In this document: piece by piece, positions 1-12,500 of the stretch
Layout of the letters: each line of letters starts with the position of its first letter
How positions within the stretch are numbered: position 1 is the first letter of the stretch
Origin: Chrysaora quinquecirrha
Taxonomy: Eukaryota; Cnidaria; Scyphozoa; Semaeostomeae; Pelagiidae
NCBI GenBank assembly: GCA_014526335.1
Contig: JACTAT010000004.1
Span: 3,450,722-3,514,721 of the forward strand
Length of the DNA: 64,000 nucleotides
Reading direction: 5' to 3'
The notes under the pieces: model-generated
Seen by the model: only the letters and a program-made list of their open reading frames with translations
The model's database searches: none
What the model was told of the DNA's origin: nothing
Program-made: the position numbers and the translations under genes

Positions 1-453
1 TCGCCCTGGGGACGAGGTTGGGATGATATCTGTAGCGGGGTGTCGGTGTGGTGGAGGAGTGGAAATTTACGACTCAAGCAATAAGTCCAAGGAGAGGTAG
101 TGAAGCAGAATGTTGGAGAGGATTCCCTCACTCATGCTATCCGCCATCTCAAAGAAAAATGTCGCGCCTACCCAGACCTCTTTGAAAAGGTCTATTTTGG
201 AGATTTCCCTTAGCATAACATTAACCTTTTGGCCAGGCCTATTTCCTTCATTTCTACGGACTTAAAAAAAAAACTATTTTAGTCTCATGGATGTATAAAA
301 ATCTTATTTGTAGCCATATTATTGTATTTCAGGGCAGTTTCCGAAATCATAGATTTTGGGCGATATTTGATAACTTCCCTTCAGTTAATGAAAATCAAAA
401 AAATTTAATTTCATTGCTAGTTTATTGTTTATAATGATTATGATTATGCTCAC
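1..453. other. Left edge: last visible SGSM intron, repeat fragments
   Basis: The first 110 bases carry gacttattgcttgagt (inverted) and a cgacaccccgct-like run seen also at 15260-15330 and 39165-39240, so they are a MITE fragment. The opening tggggacgaggt recurs at 34711. No terminal SGSM exon was recognised. Confidence 0.5.
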
Positions 454-509
454 CGTTGAAAAACTTGATTATGTCAGTAAAATCCATTGCATTGTCGATA
501 ATAATCTCC
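454..509 (-). CDS. SGSM: SGSM exon 19, TBC domain, last exon visible
   Basis: [18 protein letters not shown] matches [20 protein letters not shown]. Ends AACG|gtgagc, so at least one more exon (about 25-30 residues in the family) must lie to the left of the window. Confidence 0.93.
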
Positions 510-3500
510 CTGTAAAAAAGTAAAAAATAGATTACCTACTTGAAACTGAGCTGCCTTGGTAAGCTATGTATGTATGGTAAATCCCAATATCAAAAATTGG
601 CATAATTTGAGGTACCTGTAAAGTTCGACAATCGCAACAGCGACAAATAAACTGAAATTCGGTGCCGAAACGTAGCTTGCGGCCCAAATCGTCTCCCATA
701 AAACAAAGACGTCATGATATCGAACTTCTGAAAATGACAAAAATTGACAATTTTGAGTAAGAAATGGTTTAGAGAAATATGTACGATTTTTCAGAGTCAA
801 AGGCAGTATAATAATCAATTATTCTAACAAAATACGTAGCTAGTTAGCAAGAAAGTTCCCTATGCAGGTCTAGATCGTGATAATGAAGCACAGGACCTTT
901 AATTTCACTCCGTTGTTTTTATTCAGATTTTTTTAAAGGAATTCGGGGAATAGTTTCTTTAGTTACGTACCTTCCTTAATTTCACAAAACTGCAGCTCAT
1001 CATTAGTTACATGAAGTAATACCATGGATATCATGTACTAACCTCGTTTGAAGTCAAGCAGTAACCAACGGTAACAGAAATAGAATATGGAGCTGTCACT
1101 TTCTTGGTAGAGGATCTCGTACAATTCAGGATCAAGAATCTAAATGAAATGTAATCAAAATTCAACAGAGAAAGGAGCTAAATTAAAAGAATATTCAAAA
1201 GTTGGGAGGATGAATCAGATGAAGCAATATTATTATGGGAATTTGACGAAATGAAGAAACGAGATATGATCGAAGGGAAAATGGGATAAATGATCTCTGT
1301 AGACATTCCGAAGTAAATCATCTTTTAAAGGGAGTGGCCTCTTGAACAACCTTGGTGATGAAACTAGAAAGCTCCCAGCTCTTGCGTCTTTCGAGAATAA
1401 CAGATCATTAACGGGAAGAAGTTCACTTGTAGAGAATGCTTATAAATTTTAGATCCTAATACTATTTATATATACCGAGGTTTGATTTTTTAGATCCCAA
1501 GAGCAAGTTTATATTCCTAATGAATGAAGAGAGTATAAATTTAAATCATTCCATTAACAAATACATCAAAAACTGTTTGGATGCATCATATAGATTGAAA
1601 AACTGACAAGTGTTTTGGCTAATTAGAGCCCCTTAGATCTGTAGTTTAATATATCTTATGTTACTGCTGTTGTTATATTACTTAATTCTTTACTTGTGTT
1701 ATGTTATGTTATATTAATTCATCAATTAGCTGCTTAAGTATACATTTTAACTATGTAATTAGGCTACTTGATTGAAAATAAAAAAAATCTGAAAAAAAAA
1801 ATATATATTTTCGATTTTATTTAAGCTTGAGATTTTCGCTTTTAAGTCAAAGTATGGCAAGAAATACATTAGTACTATGGACTAGAACTTGGATTGGGGA
1901 AAATTGGGACACGGCGCAAAATCCTTTCTCTAGTACGAAAAAGGAGGATCAATTTATTATCCAAAGAGAGAAATATTAGACCAAACAAATAAACAAACAG
2001 ATAGATAGATAAGTAAAAAACGAACTAACTTGAATAAGAGCTTGTATATTAGCGAGATGTGCGTCCATTGCAGTTCCATGAGGAAAGTTAGGCCCCATTC
2101 GATCCATCAGTTTAACGAAGCAACCATACGTTTTTGCTTCTGCGAAAATAAAACAGTAAAAAGAATTAGCAAGTTCCAAAAATTTCTAAATTAGGCTCAA
2201 GTTTTAGTGGGAATGGGGAATAAATTAAAAGGGGTATAGTACATCCTCGGTTGTCCCAACAGGTCGAATCAATTTTAAGGAGGATCGTTCGGATAAGCCG
2301 AAAATTCGGATAACCGAGGACGACAATTTCACTCGCTAACCTTCCTTTCAAGTTTATTGTTACTGCCCACAGGTACAAATTATTGCTCAAATGGATTGCA
2401 GACAACATTGGTAGAAATTTTGCCATGCGAAGTAGCTACATTACATACAACCGAAAAATTTTCATTGTTTCTGGAAAAGTTAAAAACTGTTAAAAACGAA
2501 AGATAAACTGATTTAATATAGCTATAGGTAAAAATAATACAGTTATATTGGATTATAATTATATTGGACAAAGATTCGAAGTAGTGAGGCTTACATCTGG
2601 TTGATCTAAGTAAGAGTTAAGAAATTTTTGTATTTCAGAAAATTTAGGCTCGGATAATCGAGGATGTACTGTACTGAAAATGTGAATGAATATGCAACGG
2701 TTGACTAGCTACTTAGACTTGGTAGCTACATGAGTGCAAGTTATCCCTCATTAAACAGAGACTCACACCTAAGAGTAACGCTGCTAGCTTCTATTGCTAC
2801 TACTGTATTTACCGTCATCGAATAGAATCAACAGTGGCGCACATAGATCACACATTCCTTGAACATATCCAACATCAAGCCGTTCCCATACGTAGCTAAA
2901 ACGAAAAAATCTATTTTTTAGTATGTTTATCCTTAAGAAATACAATTTCCACGTGTGAGCAAGGCCGCAATACGATTTACAACGCCCTGGTCACCGGACA
3001 TTATTTGGGCCTCTACAGCGCAGAACCTAATATTAATCGCCTCAGCTGGGCCTATAATTTTTTCAGTAATTTTCAGTGTTCATGGGAAGAGAGGGGAGGC
3101 TCAGCTAGATGTATAGCCAAAAGAATAAGGTCCTAAATTGAGCACAAATATGCACAAATAGAAAACCAAGAACTTTGATGCAAATACTATATAATTTTAT
3201 GAAACAGCCCAAAACTCTTAGCTGACGTAGGCCCTTCAAACTCCAACAAAAACTGATGTATAAGCATACAGACAAAATTTACAAAAAATTTAACTTCAGC
3301 AACACATGGAAATTTGGTATTAGACTCAGACCAAACAATCAAACATTGTTTGTCAAACATTTGAACTTTGCTTGTCAAGGAAAATGTTTGAACGTTGGAC
3401 AGCAATGTTTTTGGACGTGGCCAAACGGTCAAACATTTGTTGTAAAGCAAATTTAAAATGTTGGACCAACAATGTTTGATCGTTTGGCCAGGGCTTTAGA

Positions 3501-6500
3501 GTCCGACCAAACGATCAAACATTTTTTGTCAAACACTGAAATTTGCTTGTCACGCAAAATGTTCGACCGTTTAGCCATCTTACAAAGCAACCCTTGTCAA
3601 ACATATTTTGCTTGCATCGAGCAAAAAATGTGTTTGAACAATTTCAAAATCATTGTGCAACAAATTTAGCTCACTTTTGCTTGCCAAGCAATGTTTTGCG
3701 ACCTGACCAAAAGATCAAACATTGCTTGTAAAGCAAATCTCAAATGTTTGAACCACAATGTTTGACCGTTAGGCCATGACGCTAAACATCGCTTGACAAG
3801 CAACAACAATCTTGATTTGCTGGACATTGTTTGTAAAACATTTTCTGATTGTTACAAGAATAAAAAATTTGACGAGCAGTGTTTTGAGAGTGGCCAAACG
3901 GTCAACCCTTTTGCTTGAGACAAGCAAATCTCAGATGTTTGTGAAACAATGACTGATCGTTTCGCCAGGATCTTACACTCATTTAAACGAGCAAATCACA
4001 TCACAAAATATTATCACATGCTCATAATTTCTACATTCTGATTGGTTATTTTAAAATTGTAAACAAAGAGGTTCATGAAAAGAAAAACAAAATTGCACTT
4101 TTTACCTCATAATAACATGGCGTAACTTTTCCAAATTTTCTTGAACGAAATACGGATGATTTCGATCGCATCGTAAAACGTCTTTGTCGATACGGTGTAT
4201 ATTCAAGGCGAATTCTTTCAAATGTTCTTCCTAAACGAAACACAATAGACCATTTCAACTAAGGGCCTCATTTTCAAAAATTTGAAAATTAGATCGTAGA
4301 GAAATTTCGACTTCAGATTCGAATTCAGCACCTTTTTTCCAGTGTTGAGGCAAGGTTTAATACTTTTAGTCCTTAAGATATTGATTTTATAGGTGTTAAA
4401 AGTTTGAAATTCTATAAAGGATTTGACCGTGAAAAATCGCTGGGGGTGAAATTTTACACCCTCCATCATTTTACACGGTCAAATCCCTTATAAATTTTCA
4501 AACTTTTAATCGCTATAGAATCAACATCGTAAAGACTAGAAGCGTAAAAATTTGCCTCAACGCTAAAATGAAGGTGCTGAATTCAAATCTGAACTCGAAA
4601 TTTCTCTATGACCTAATTTTCAATTTTTTTGAAAACGAGGCCCTTAGTTGAAATGGTCTATACGACATAACAGTATCGATAAAACCTAATCGAAACTAAA
4701 ATAATGAAATTATAGCAATCAGTATAGAAGAGGTGTATTCAGCACTGTACTTACTCCATACATGCTTTCGATAGCCGCACTCGATGTCTTTCGATTATCG
4801 ACATTTTCTCCGTTGATTACGAAAAAATTCGGTGAGTCGACATGATCGGTTCCACGATCAAGAAAACTCTCCCCAGTCTCAGGATTCGTTTCTGTTTTCG
4901 ATCGCTGCCGAAAAACTTTCGGATATCGTAACGTCCATTTTTCGGGGCTTCTTTGATCGCGTTCTCTCGCTTTTGAACACATTAGACATTCGAACTTGTC
5001 CATACTCTGATCATTCAAACCCCCGTCTAAAACACGCTGCCTGCTCTCTATGATCGTCTTTCCGCAAGTATTACAAGCAATCTCCAAGTCAAAACTCATC
5101 GCAGAACTAAGATCAGACGGGGGTGAAGTCGGTTCACTTTCAGTCCTTCGGCGACGATTTCCAGATTTTTTCAGTAAGTTTTTCCAGGCTTCGGCTCCTC
5201 GTTGACTCGCAGTATCGACAATTTCTCGTAAATTCGCCTTGGTTTCGATTAAGCTGGAAATTAAAGTTCGCCTGTTCCATTCTGGCTTTTCCTCAAGTTC
5301 TGTCGTCGCAATTTCGTTAGAACATTTATGGTTTTCATCGGCTATGTTCTCCGCATTATCCTCGGCTAAATTCTCGGTACTGATCTCGATGCCAATCTCA
5401 TCCGAGAATGTATCACTCGTTGATTCATCAACTAAAGTCGTTTTTTCTCGGGATTCTTCGGCTTCTTCGTTTCCGTCCACTGCATCATCCGATTTTTCTC
5501 CCGTAAATAAACTAACTGTTGCAAAACCTTCCATATTTAGTAAATCTTTCTCTCTTTCGCGAAGATGCTTTTCAACAGTTTTGCACTCCTTCAAAATTTT
5601 CGCATAATCTTCGGCAAGTCGAACGTCCAGTTGTTCACATTCTCGTGGCGAATACTCGAATAAGTAATGTCCCAGCAAATAGGGCCAAACCTAGAAGATA
5701 GTTTGTCTGAAATAAGGTTGAATAAGAAAAGAGATTGAATTTTCAAGAATGCTTGAAAGAAAGGCTTGAAAATTTAACAGAAAAAAATATCCGTTTTTCT
5801 AAGTGCATTTTCATCTTCTCGGTGAAAGTAAAGGCCTCAGAAGAAGGATAACCTAATCGCGCGACTTCGACCCTGGCTACCGTAGCTGGTGCGCGAACCC
5901 GACCTCGCCACGTTTTTGACACAACAGCCAGCTGGATTAGGCCACGACACCACAGCACCTTCAAGAGCAAGGCCCAAAGAATACCTAAACTCCTGGTCCA
6001 TGGGCCCTCTTTCTTTGTATTTGATTGTTTGTGTTATATATAGTCTTGTTTCTCGGACCTATTCCTTAGTCTTGTAGTTATTATTAACAAGTCTTGCTGG
6101 TTTGGTGAGAATCGCACATGTAGCTGCACATGTGTCCGACAAGCAACTCTGCGCTCATAACCAACAATTAATTTTATAGAAATTAACTAATGTTTAACTA
6201 ACCTTTTCCCGAATGGATTGCTGAACACCACCATAGTAGACATACTGCATAATATCTCCAACCTAAGATACAGAAGGAATGTTTGTCAAGCAAAATTTTT
6301 ACTGTTTAGCAACTCCACAAAACCCCTTCAAACATTTTTGTTTGCATCAAATAAATGTGTTTTTCAAAGACATTGCGCGCCGAATTTCGCTTATTTTTGC
6401 TTGACAAGTATGTGTTTGCAACAATAATATTTTTTTTTGAAACGTTGATTTAAAATTGATTGTAATTGTAATTGTAATTGTAATTGTAATTAATTGTAAT

Positions 6501-9500
6501 TGTAATTGTAATTGATCGTAATTGTAATTGTAATTAATTGTAATTTTAATTGCAATTGTAATTGAAATTGTAATTGAAATTGTAATTGTAATTGTAATTG
6601 TAATTAATTGTAATTGTAATTGTAATTAATTGTAATTGTAATTGTAATTGTAATTAATTGTAATTGTAATTGTAATTAATTGTAATTGCAATTGTAATTG
6701 AAATTGTAATTGAAATTGTAATTGAAATTGTAATTGTAATTGTAATTGTAATTAATTGTAATTGTAATTGTAATTGTAATTAATTGTAATTGTAATTGTA
6801 ATTAATTGTAATTGTAATTGTAATTGTAATTGTAATTGTAATTGCAATTGTAATTGTAACTGTAATTGTAATTAATTGTAATTAATTGTAATTGTAATTG
6901 TAATTGTAATTGAAATTGTAACTGTAATTAATTGTAATTTTAATTGTAACATTCTTGAATGTTATTGTCTACAAAAATGGTAACACTAATTCAGAGATTG
7001 CATTACTTTTGTACTCTGCTGCACCTTGCAGAATGAGCATGAACATTGGTTATCAACAACCTTCAAACATTGCTTGATAAGCAAACATAAAAGTCTTAAC
7101 AAACAATAATTGATTGTTTAACTAGGACCTAAGTGAAAAAAAGATTCTTCTAGATTATTCTTACCTCCCCTGTAGAAGAAAGCAGTTGGAAGATGTCTTC
7201 TGTCAATCCACGTTCAGCATCAACCGGCACTTTGGCTTCCAAAGGCAATACCAGAGATTCTAAATGCGTTCTAACTGTTTTTAGATATCGACAATGAGCA
7301 GTCCCTGCAGATCAAATAATTCCATAACAATGAACTATGGCAGCGCACAAAATTTTAGGCCAATATTATGAATTTCACAAACTAGAAACCATATTTTCTG
7401 GAATAAATGTTTTGGCCTTCTATTTTAGGCAAGTTTTTGCGGCTTCCATTCAAAGGCTAGACTTATTATTACACAAGTCCCAATTATCGCAAACTCCAAT
7501 TTAAGCTATTTTTATTGTCAGAAAGCTACTCAAACTGGTTAGAATTGGTTAGAACGAATACCATGATAGATTCTTACACAACTGGCATACACCAAAATAA
7601 GCCATCCATAAACAATATACAAAAATATGTATATGGCATACTGAAGAAGCCTCAACATAGCACAAACCCAAATAGGAGGAGAGGCTTGGGCTGTTTGACT
7701 TGAAGAGTTACTCGGTGATTTCATCAAGCTCAGTTGAATTGCCGTTGGCTCTCTGATCATGCAGTCTAAGTTCGAGTCCCGTTAACTGTAGTATGCCACT
7801 TGTGGAAGAATGCATCCCAGTCTATGCCATTCATGAAAAATATGTACAAATATATGTATGGTGCTGAAGAAGGCTCAACATAGTCGAAAACACAAAGCCA
7901 AAACGGGAGGAGAGCCTTGGGCTGTGTGACTTGAAAAGTTACTCGACGATTTCATTAAGCTGTTCAGATAAGCTGAACTGTCGTTGGCTCTCTTACAGTG
8001 AGGTCAATGTTCAAATCCAATTTAGTTTTGTATGCCACTCGTGGATAAATCTATCCTAGTGTTTGCCATTCATGAAAAATATACAAAAATATGTATGGTA
8101 CTGAAGAAGGCTCAACATGGATAAAAAACCTAAACGGAGGAGAGCCTTTGGCTGTATGACTGGAGATTTACTCGATAATTTCATTGGGCTCTTTAGCTCA
8201 GTCGAAACGTGGTTGGCTCTCGTGCAGTCATACAGTCCAGGTTCGAAACACATCTATTGTGCTGTGCCGTTATTGGAAAAATGCATCCTAGTGTCTGCCA
8301 TTCATGAAAAATTTATGGAAATATATATGGTACTCAGGAAGGCTCAATAAAGATGAGACAAAAAAGCTAAAATGGGAAGAAAGCCTTGGATTGTATAACT
8401 AGGAGAGTTACTCGAACATTTCATTGAGCTCTTATAGCTCAGGGGAAACGTCATTGGCTCTCTAGTCATGCAGTCTAGGTTCAAATCCCATCTATTGTGG
8501 TATGCCACACTTGAAAAAAGGAATCCTAGTGTTTACAATTAATCAAAAATGTAACTTGGTAAGCGAAGTAACTAATCAACAAGTCAATCATTCAACAAAA
8601 CAAATAAGCAAACGAATGAGCAAAACAGTAAATAAGTAATAAAAATCTTACAGCCATAAAATGCTCTTGAAATGATCTGATTTTTCATTTTCTCGTAAGC
8701 AAGCTGAACTGAAACCCTTGAAATATAATACAAAATTTCAGCAAAAGGTCCCCAAGTTTGTTACAACCAATAGATATATAAAAAGTATGCTGTTATAGAT
8801 TTAATTGATAAATAAAGCATGTGCACAAGCTCGATGCACATTTCATGTAATTGGAGATTGTCTGGTGCTGGGACGCTGCGACAAGTAACAGCAAGGGTAT
8901 ATAAATGCAACAAATGGCCAGTTCAGGCCAAGGATTCCAAAAATGATGGAATTAGGTTGACAACCACCTTGGAAAAAATATTCATATTGAGATGTGCCTT
9001 TAAAGTGCATATTTCACTGCTTTTGTGCTGACTAAAAACTATTTTGTCAATTTTGTTTCTTCCTAATGTTATTCGTCAAGGAAAGCATTTTAAAAATTCA
9101 GCATGATCCTTACTCCTTCAAAAACATGAGGTTTGACTTTAGTACGAGGGTTTCTTATTAGGTTTCTTTTTTGGAACACACTGCATTGCGCAGTATTAAA
9201 GGATTAAGAAACTCATAAGAAATTTTTGGTTAGGAAAGATGCCAAAGATTCAAGATAACCTAGCCAGCAGAATCGAACCTTACTTTGGTATAAGGATTGG
9301 TTGCACACAATCAAAATACATATTTATTTACACAAAGAAATTGAACATCGAGTTGCACATACCTAGCCGGAATGCTGCCATTTCTCTGCAGTTTGACATT
9401 GTGCATTTTGGGCAACAGGTTTTTTCTTTTCTCCTCTCGCTGTTTCCATACAGGCAGGAGTTTCTTAGGAGATGATCTCGATAAAAGTCTGTGCAGGTCC

Positions 9501-12500
9501 TTTTTGTCTAAAAAGAAAAGAAGATTAGTGATGCAACCCCCTTGAATTTGCATCAAACGGCAGTAGTCCGCCATGAAAACAAAGATTTCTGCTTAAATCA
9601 CGGTGGATACTTAAAATAACTTGGGTACGATTACAGTTGACATCCGCTATCTCGAACTCTCAAGGGAAAGTGGAATTTGTTCGAGATAGCGAATGTTCGA
9701 AATAACGGATGCCCCATATAAATATAAAAATTATAGTTTTTAAGTTAGAAAAGGAACCCCTATTAACATGCAGGGTTACTGATCCCAAATTTCATCAAAT
9801 AAGTCTGGTATTTTTACATAGGAGTCAAAGCTCATCTGCTTTCATCCCCACTATTGGTGAAATGGAGATAATGGGGATGCAGCACATCTCGAAAGAGAAC
9901 AGCTTCATCTATTGTATACATGGGCAGCATATCACTTAGCTGCTGCCATTCCCGCTCCGCCAGGCGAACTTATACATATTTTCAGCCTGTCTCTTTATCC
10001 AGTTCAGCAGAAAATTTGGCAAAGTTCGAGATAAAGAGCAGATTTTCCTCCATGGGAAATCGAAAATGGTTCGAGACAGCGAATGTTCGAGATAACGGGG
10101 TTCGAGATAGCGGATGTCAACTGTATGTGCCACCCATATGGGTGGCGGCCTTGAAATTCTCTAAACATTGGTATATGATTTTACCCAAGCTGTTTAGGCT
10201 AAACCTGGACTCTGTTGCAGATAATGCTTGAAGGTGTACCCACCAATCTCTTACCCATCAGGCATACCCATCACTCACATAAGCTAATATTAGGAAATAC
10301 CCCCTGGTCTGAACCAGGCGCAAAACAGTGACTTTCTTCTAGCTAAATGCATGGTATTCGGCTTTTTATATTATATCCAATAAAGACCGACTTTCATTAT
10401 TTCAGCATCGTTTCTTACTCTTTCTTTGGCGTGCTATTTGTATAGTTAGAAATACTATATAAAAACGGATTTTTGATTAAGCAACATGTAGCCACTACAT
10501 TACCGCTAATAGGAAGGTTTCTTCAACAAAAACACCTGCAAAATTGTTGGTTTTCATCAAATCAAGAGTCCCCCCTTCATTACAAGCACAAGGTAAATAA
10601 AGGAGAGACTAAGATAATATTTCCGGGGGTAAATTAATAGACGAATATTGTTTACCAATTGCACTTGTTTTGACGCCATTTATCAATCGAAAGACGAAGT
10701 CTTGTGAACTGCTGTCCGAGTTTTCTTCGCTGAGTTTCGCAATCTTTTCAGTCAAGATATTCCGATTGACTTGCGGGATTGAATTTGTTTGTGTTAGGCT
10801 CAGAGGAGGATCCAGCCGTCCTTGGGGGCTCAAACCTTGTTCCAGGCAAGTAAGAAATGGAAGTAGTGAGCCAGCTGGAAAGGACAACGGAGGAAGTTGT
10901 AGGCCATCTTGACCGATAAGGATCACAGTGCCAGTCAGGTCACCTAGAAAAACAATGAAAACGGGGATTTAAAACAACAACAACAACAACAACAACAAGC
11001 TACGTTGAGGGTGCGTTTTTGGGGACTTTTGTCTCTCGTAAACTCTGAAAAAAGTAAACGTCGGACTGGGGGGCTGCCATCCACTAGCTTTGACAAAATC
11101 TTCCAAACATAGTCGTACTCGGGCAACAAAATCTGTTAAATGTCGGGCAAATTTCTGTTAACAATAAAACCTTAACTATGCATCGGACAGACCTTTAATT
11201 TTGGGTGCGTTTTTTTGGAGCGAAGCAAAAATTTGATTCGACATTGTACCGCTCTTTTCATTGCAGTAGCGAAGCTACTTCGCTTTTCTCGACCGAATTA
11301 AGCGAATTTCTTTCGTAGCAATTCGCTTTTATTGCTTAGCGAAGCAAAAACAATTTTTGTTGTTCTTTTGGAACCGATTCGGTTTTTCTTTGTTGTTTCT
11401 TGATGCGTCTTTAGGTTACGTGATAATTTAGGACTGGGTCGAGTCTGATTTTCGCGCCAAAATGGCGGCAGACGAGGCGAGTTCAACATTTTAAGATTTG
11501 TGTCAAGCTTCTTCAGCTGTTGGACTAATTTTGATTTATTTCGTGGGTTTTCAAAGTTTGCTGTGACAGCTATTTGAAAGAGGGTAGATATTTCTCGGAA
11601 ACTTAATAATTTGCTTGAAAGACCGAATCAATTTGTACTTTTCGTTTTGCTTCGGACTTCGGTTCCACGTTCTCGTAGAGCAAAAAAAAACGAAGCAAAT
11701 CTCTGATTCGCTTCAAAATACCGCACCCTTTATCTCCGTCTACGCCAATGATTCCCTCGCCCTCAATATATCATGGACCTCAAAATTTTGGCTGGAGACC
11801 TCCGAATTTCCGTACGGTGGTACATCATGTCCTTTTGACATAAAAACAAAAAACACAAACCTTTTTGATGACAGTGTAAGAACACAATATCGGACATATC
11901 AATAGTGAGAACTCTGTCCCAATAAAGACTTTTTTCAGTCTCCGATGCTCCGCTCATCATTGGATTCGGTGTCCACTTTAATAGCAGAGATTCTGAGCAT
12001 TTGTGAATTGACAGGTAACCAGCCACTGGTTTTTCAAGCTCGGGCTAAAAGACAAGGTATCATGAATTTAAGGTTCATGATGACGAAACAGAGCGAAATC
12101 ATCCTTCCAATCGTATCTGGTTAGAGGGGGTAACTCCTGTAGAGGGGTGGGTATAATAACCCACCACATAAAGCAAAATCATGATGACCCACCACATCAG
12201 GCATAATAATCCACTACAGTAGTGCGTATCCACAACAGTTCGCAAAAAAACCACCACATGCATCAAGCATAATAAGCCATCACATAAAGCATAATAACCC
12301 ACCACAGTAGTGCGTATCCACAACAGTAATGCAATAAAACATTATGTTTACATACCATATCGATGACGACATTATTTTTTCCAAACATCAATGAGGAATG
12401 GGCATTTTGATGCAGCGAATCCACGTGTTCTCTGGCAAGCTGAGGGGCTCCTGTGATTGGCTCGCTAACCTGATTCATAAACAACTGAGGCTTGCCAAGC

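Noticed and set aside
100..200. Minus-strand EMADSMSEG stretch as the missing last SGSM exon (expected EMAEHH)
   Set aside because: Reading in the required phase needs an acceptor that is not there, and the adjacent bases match a dispersed repeat also seen at 15260 and 39165. The three-residue match is probably chance.
7556..8540. CRISPR-like array because of regular spacing
   Set aside because: The whole 235-base unit is repeated, with no unique spacers and tRNA-like promoter boxes. The organism is eukaryotic.
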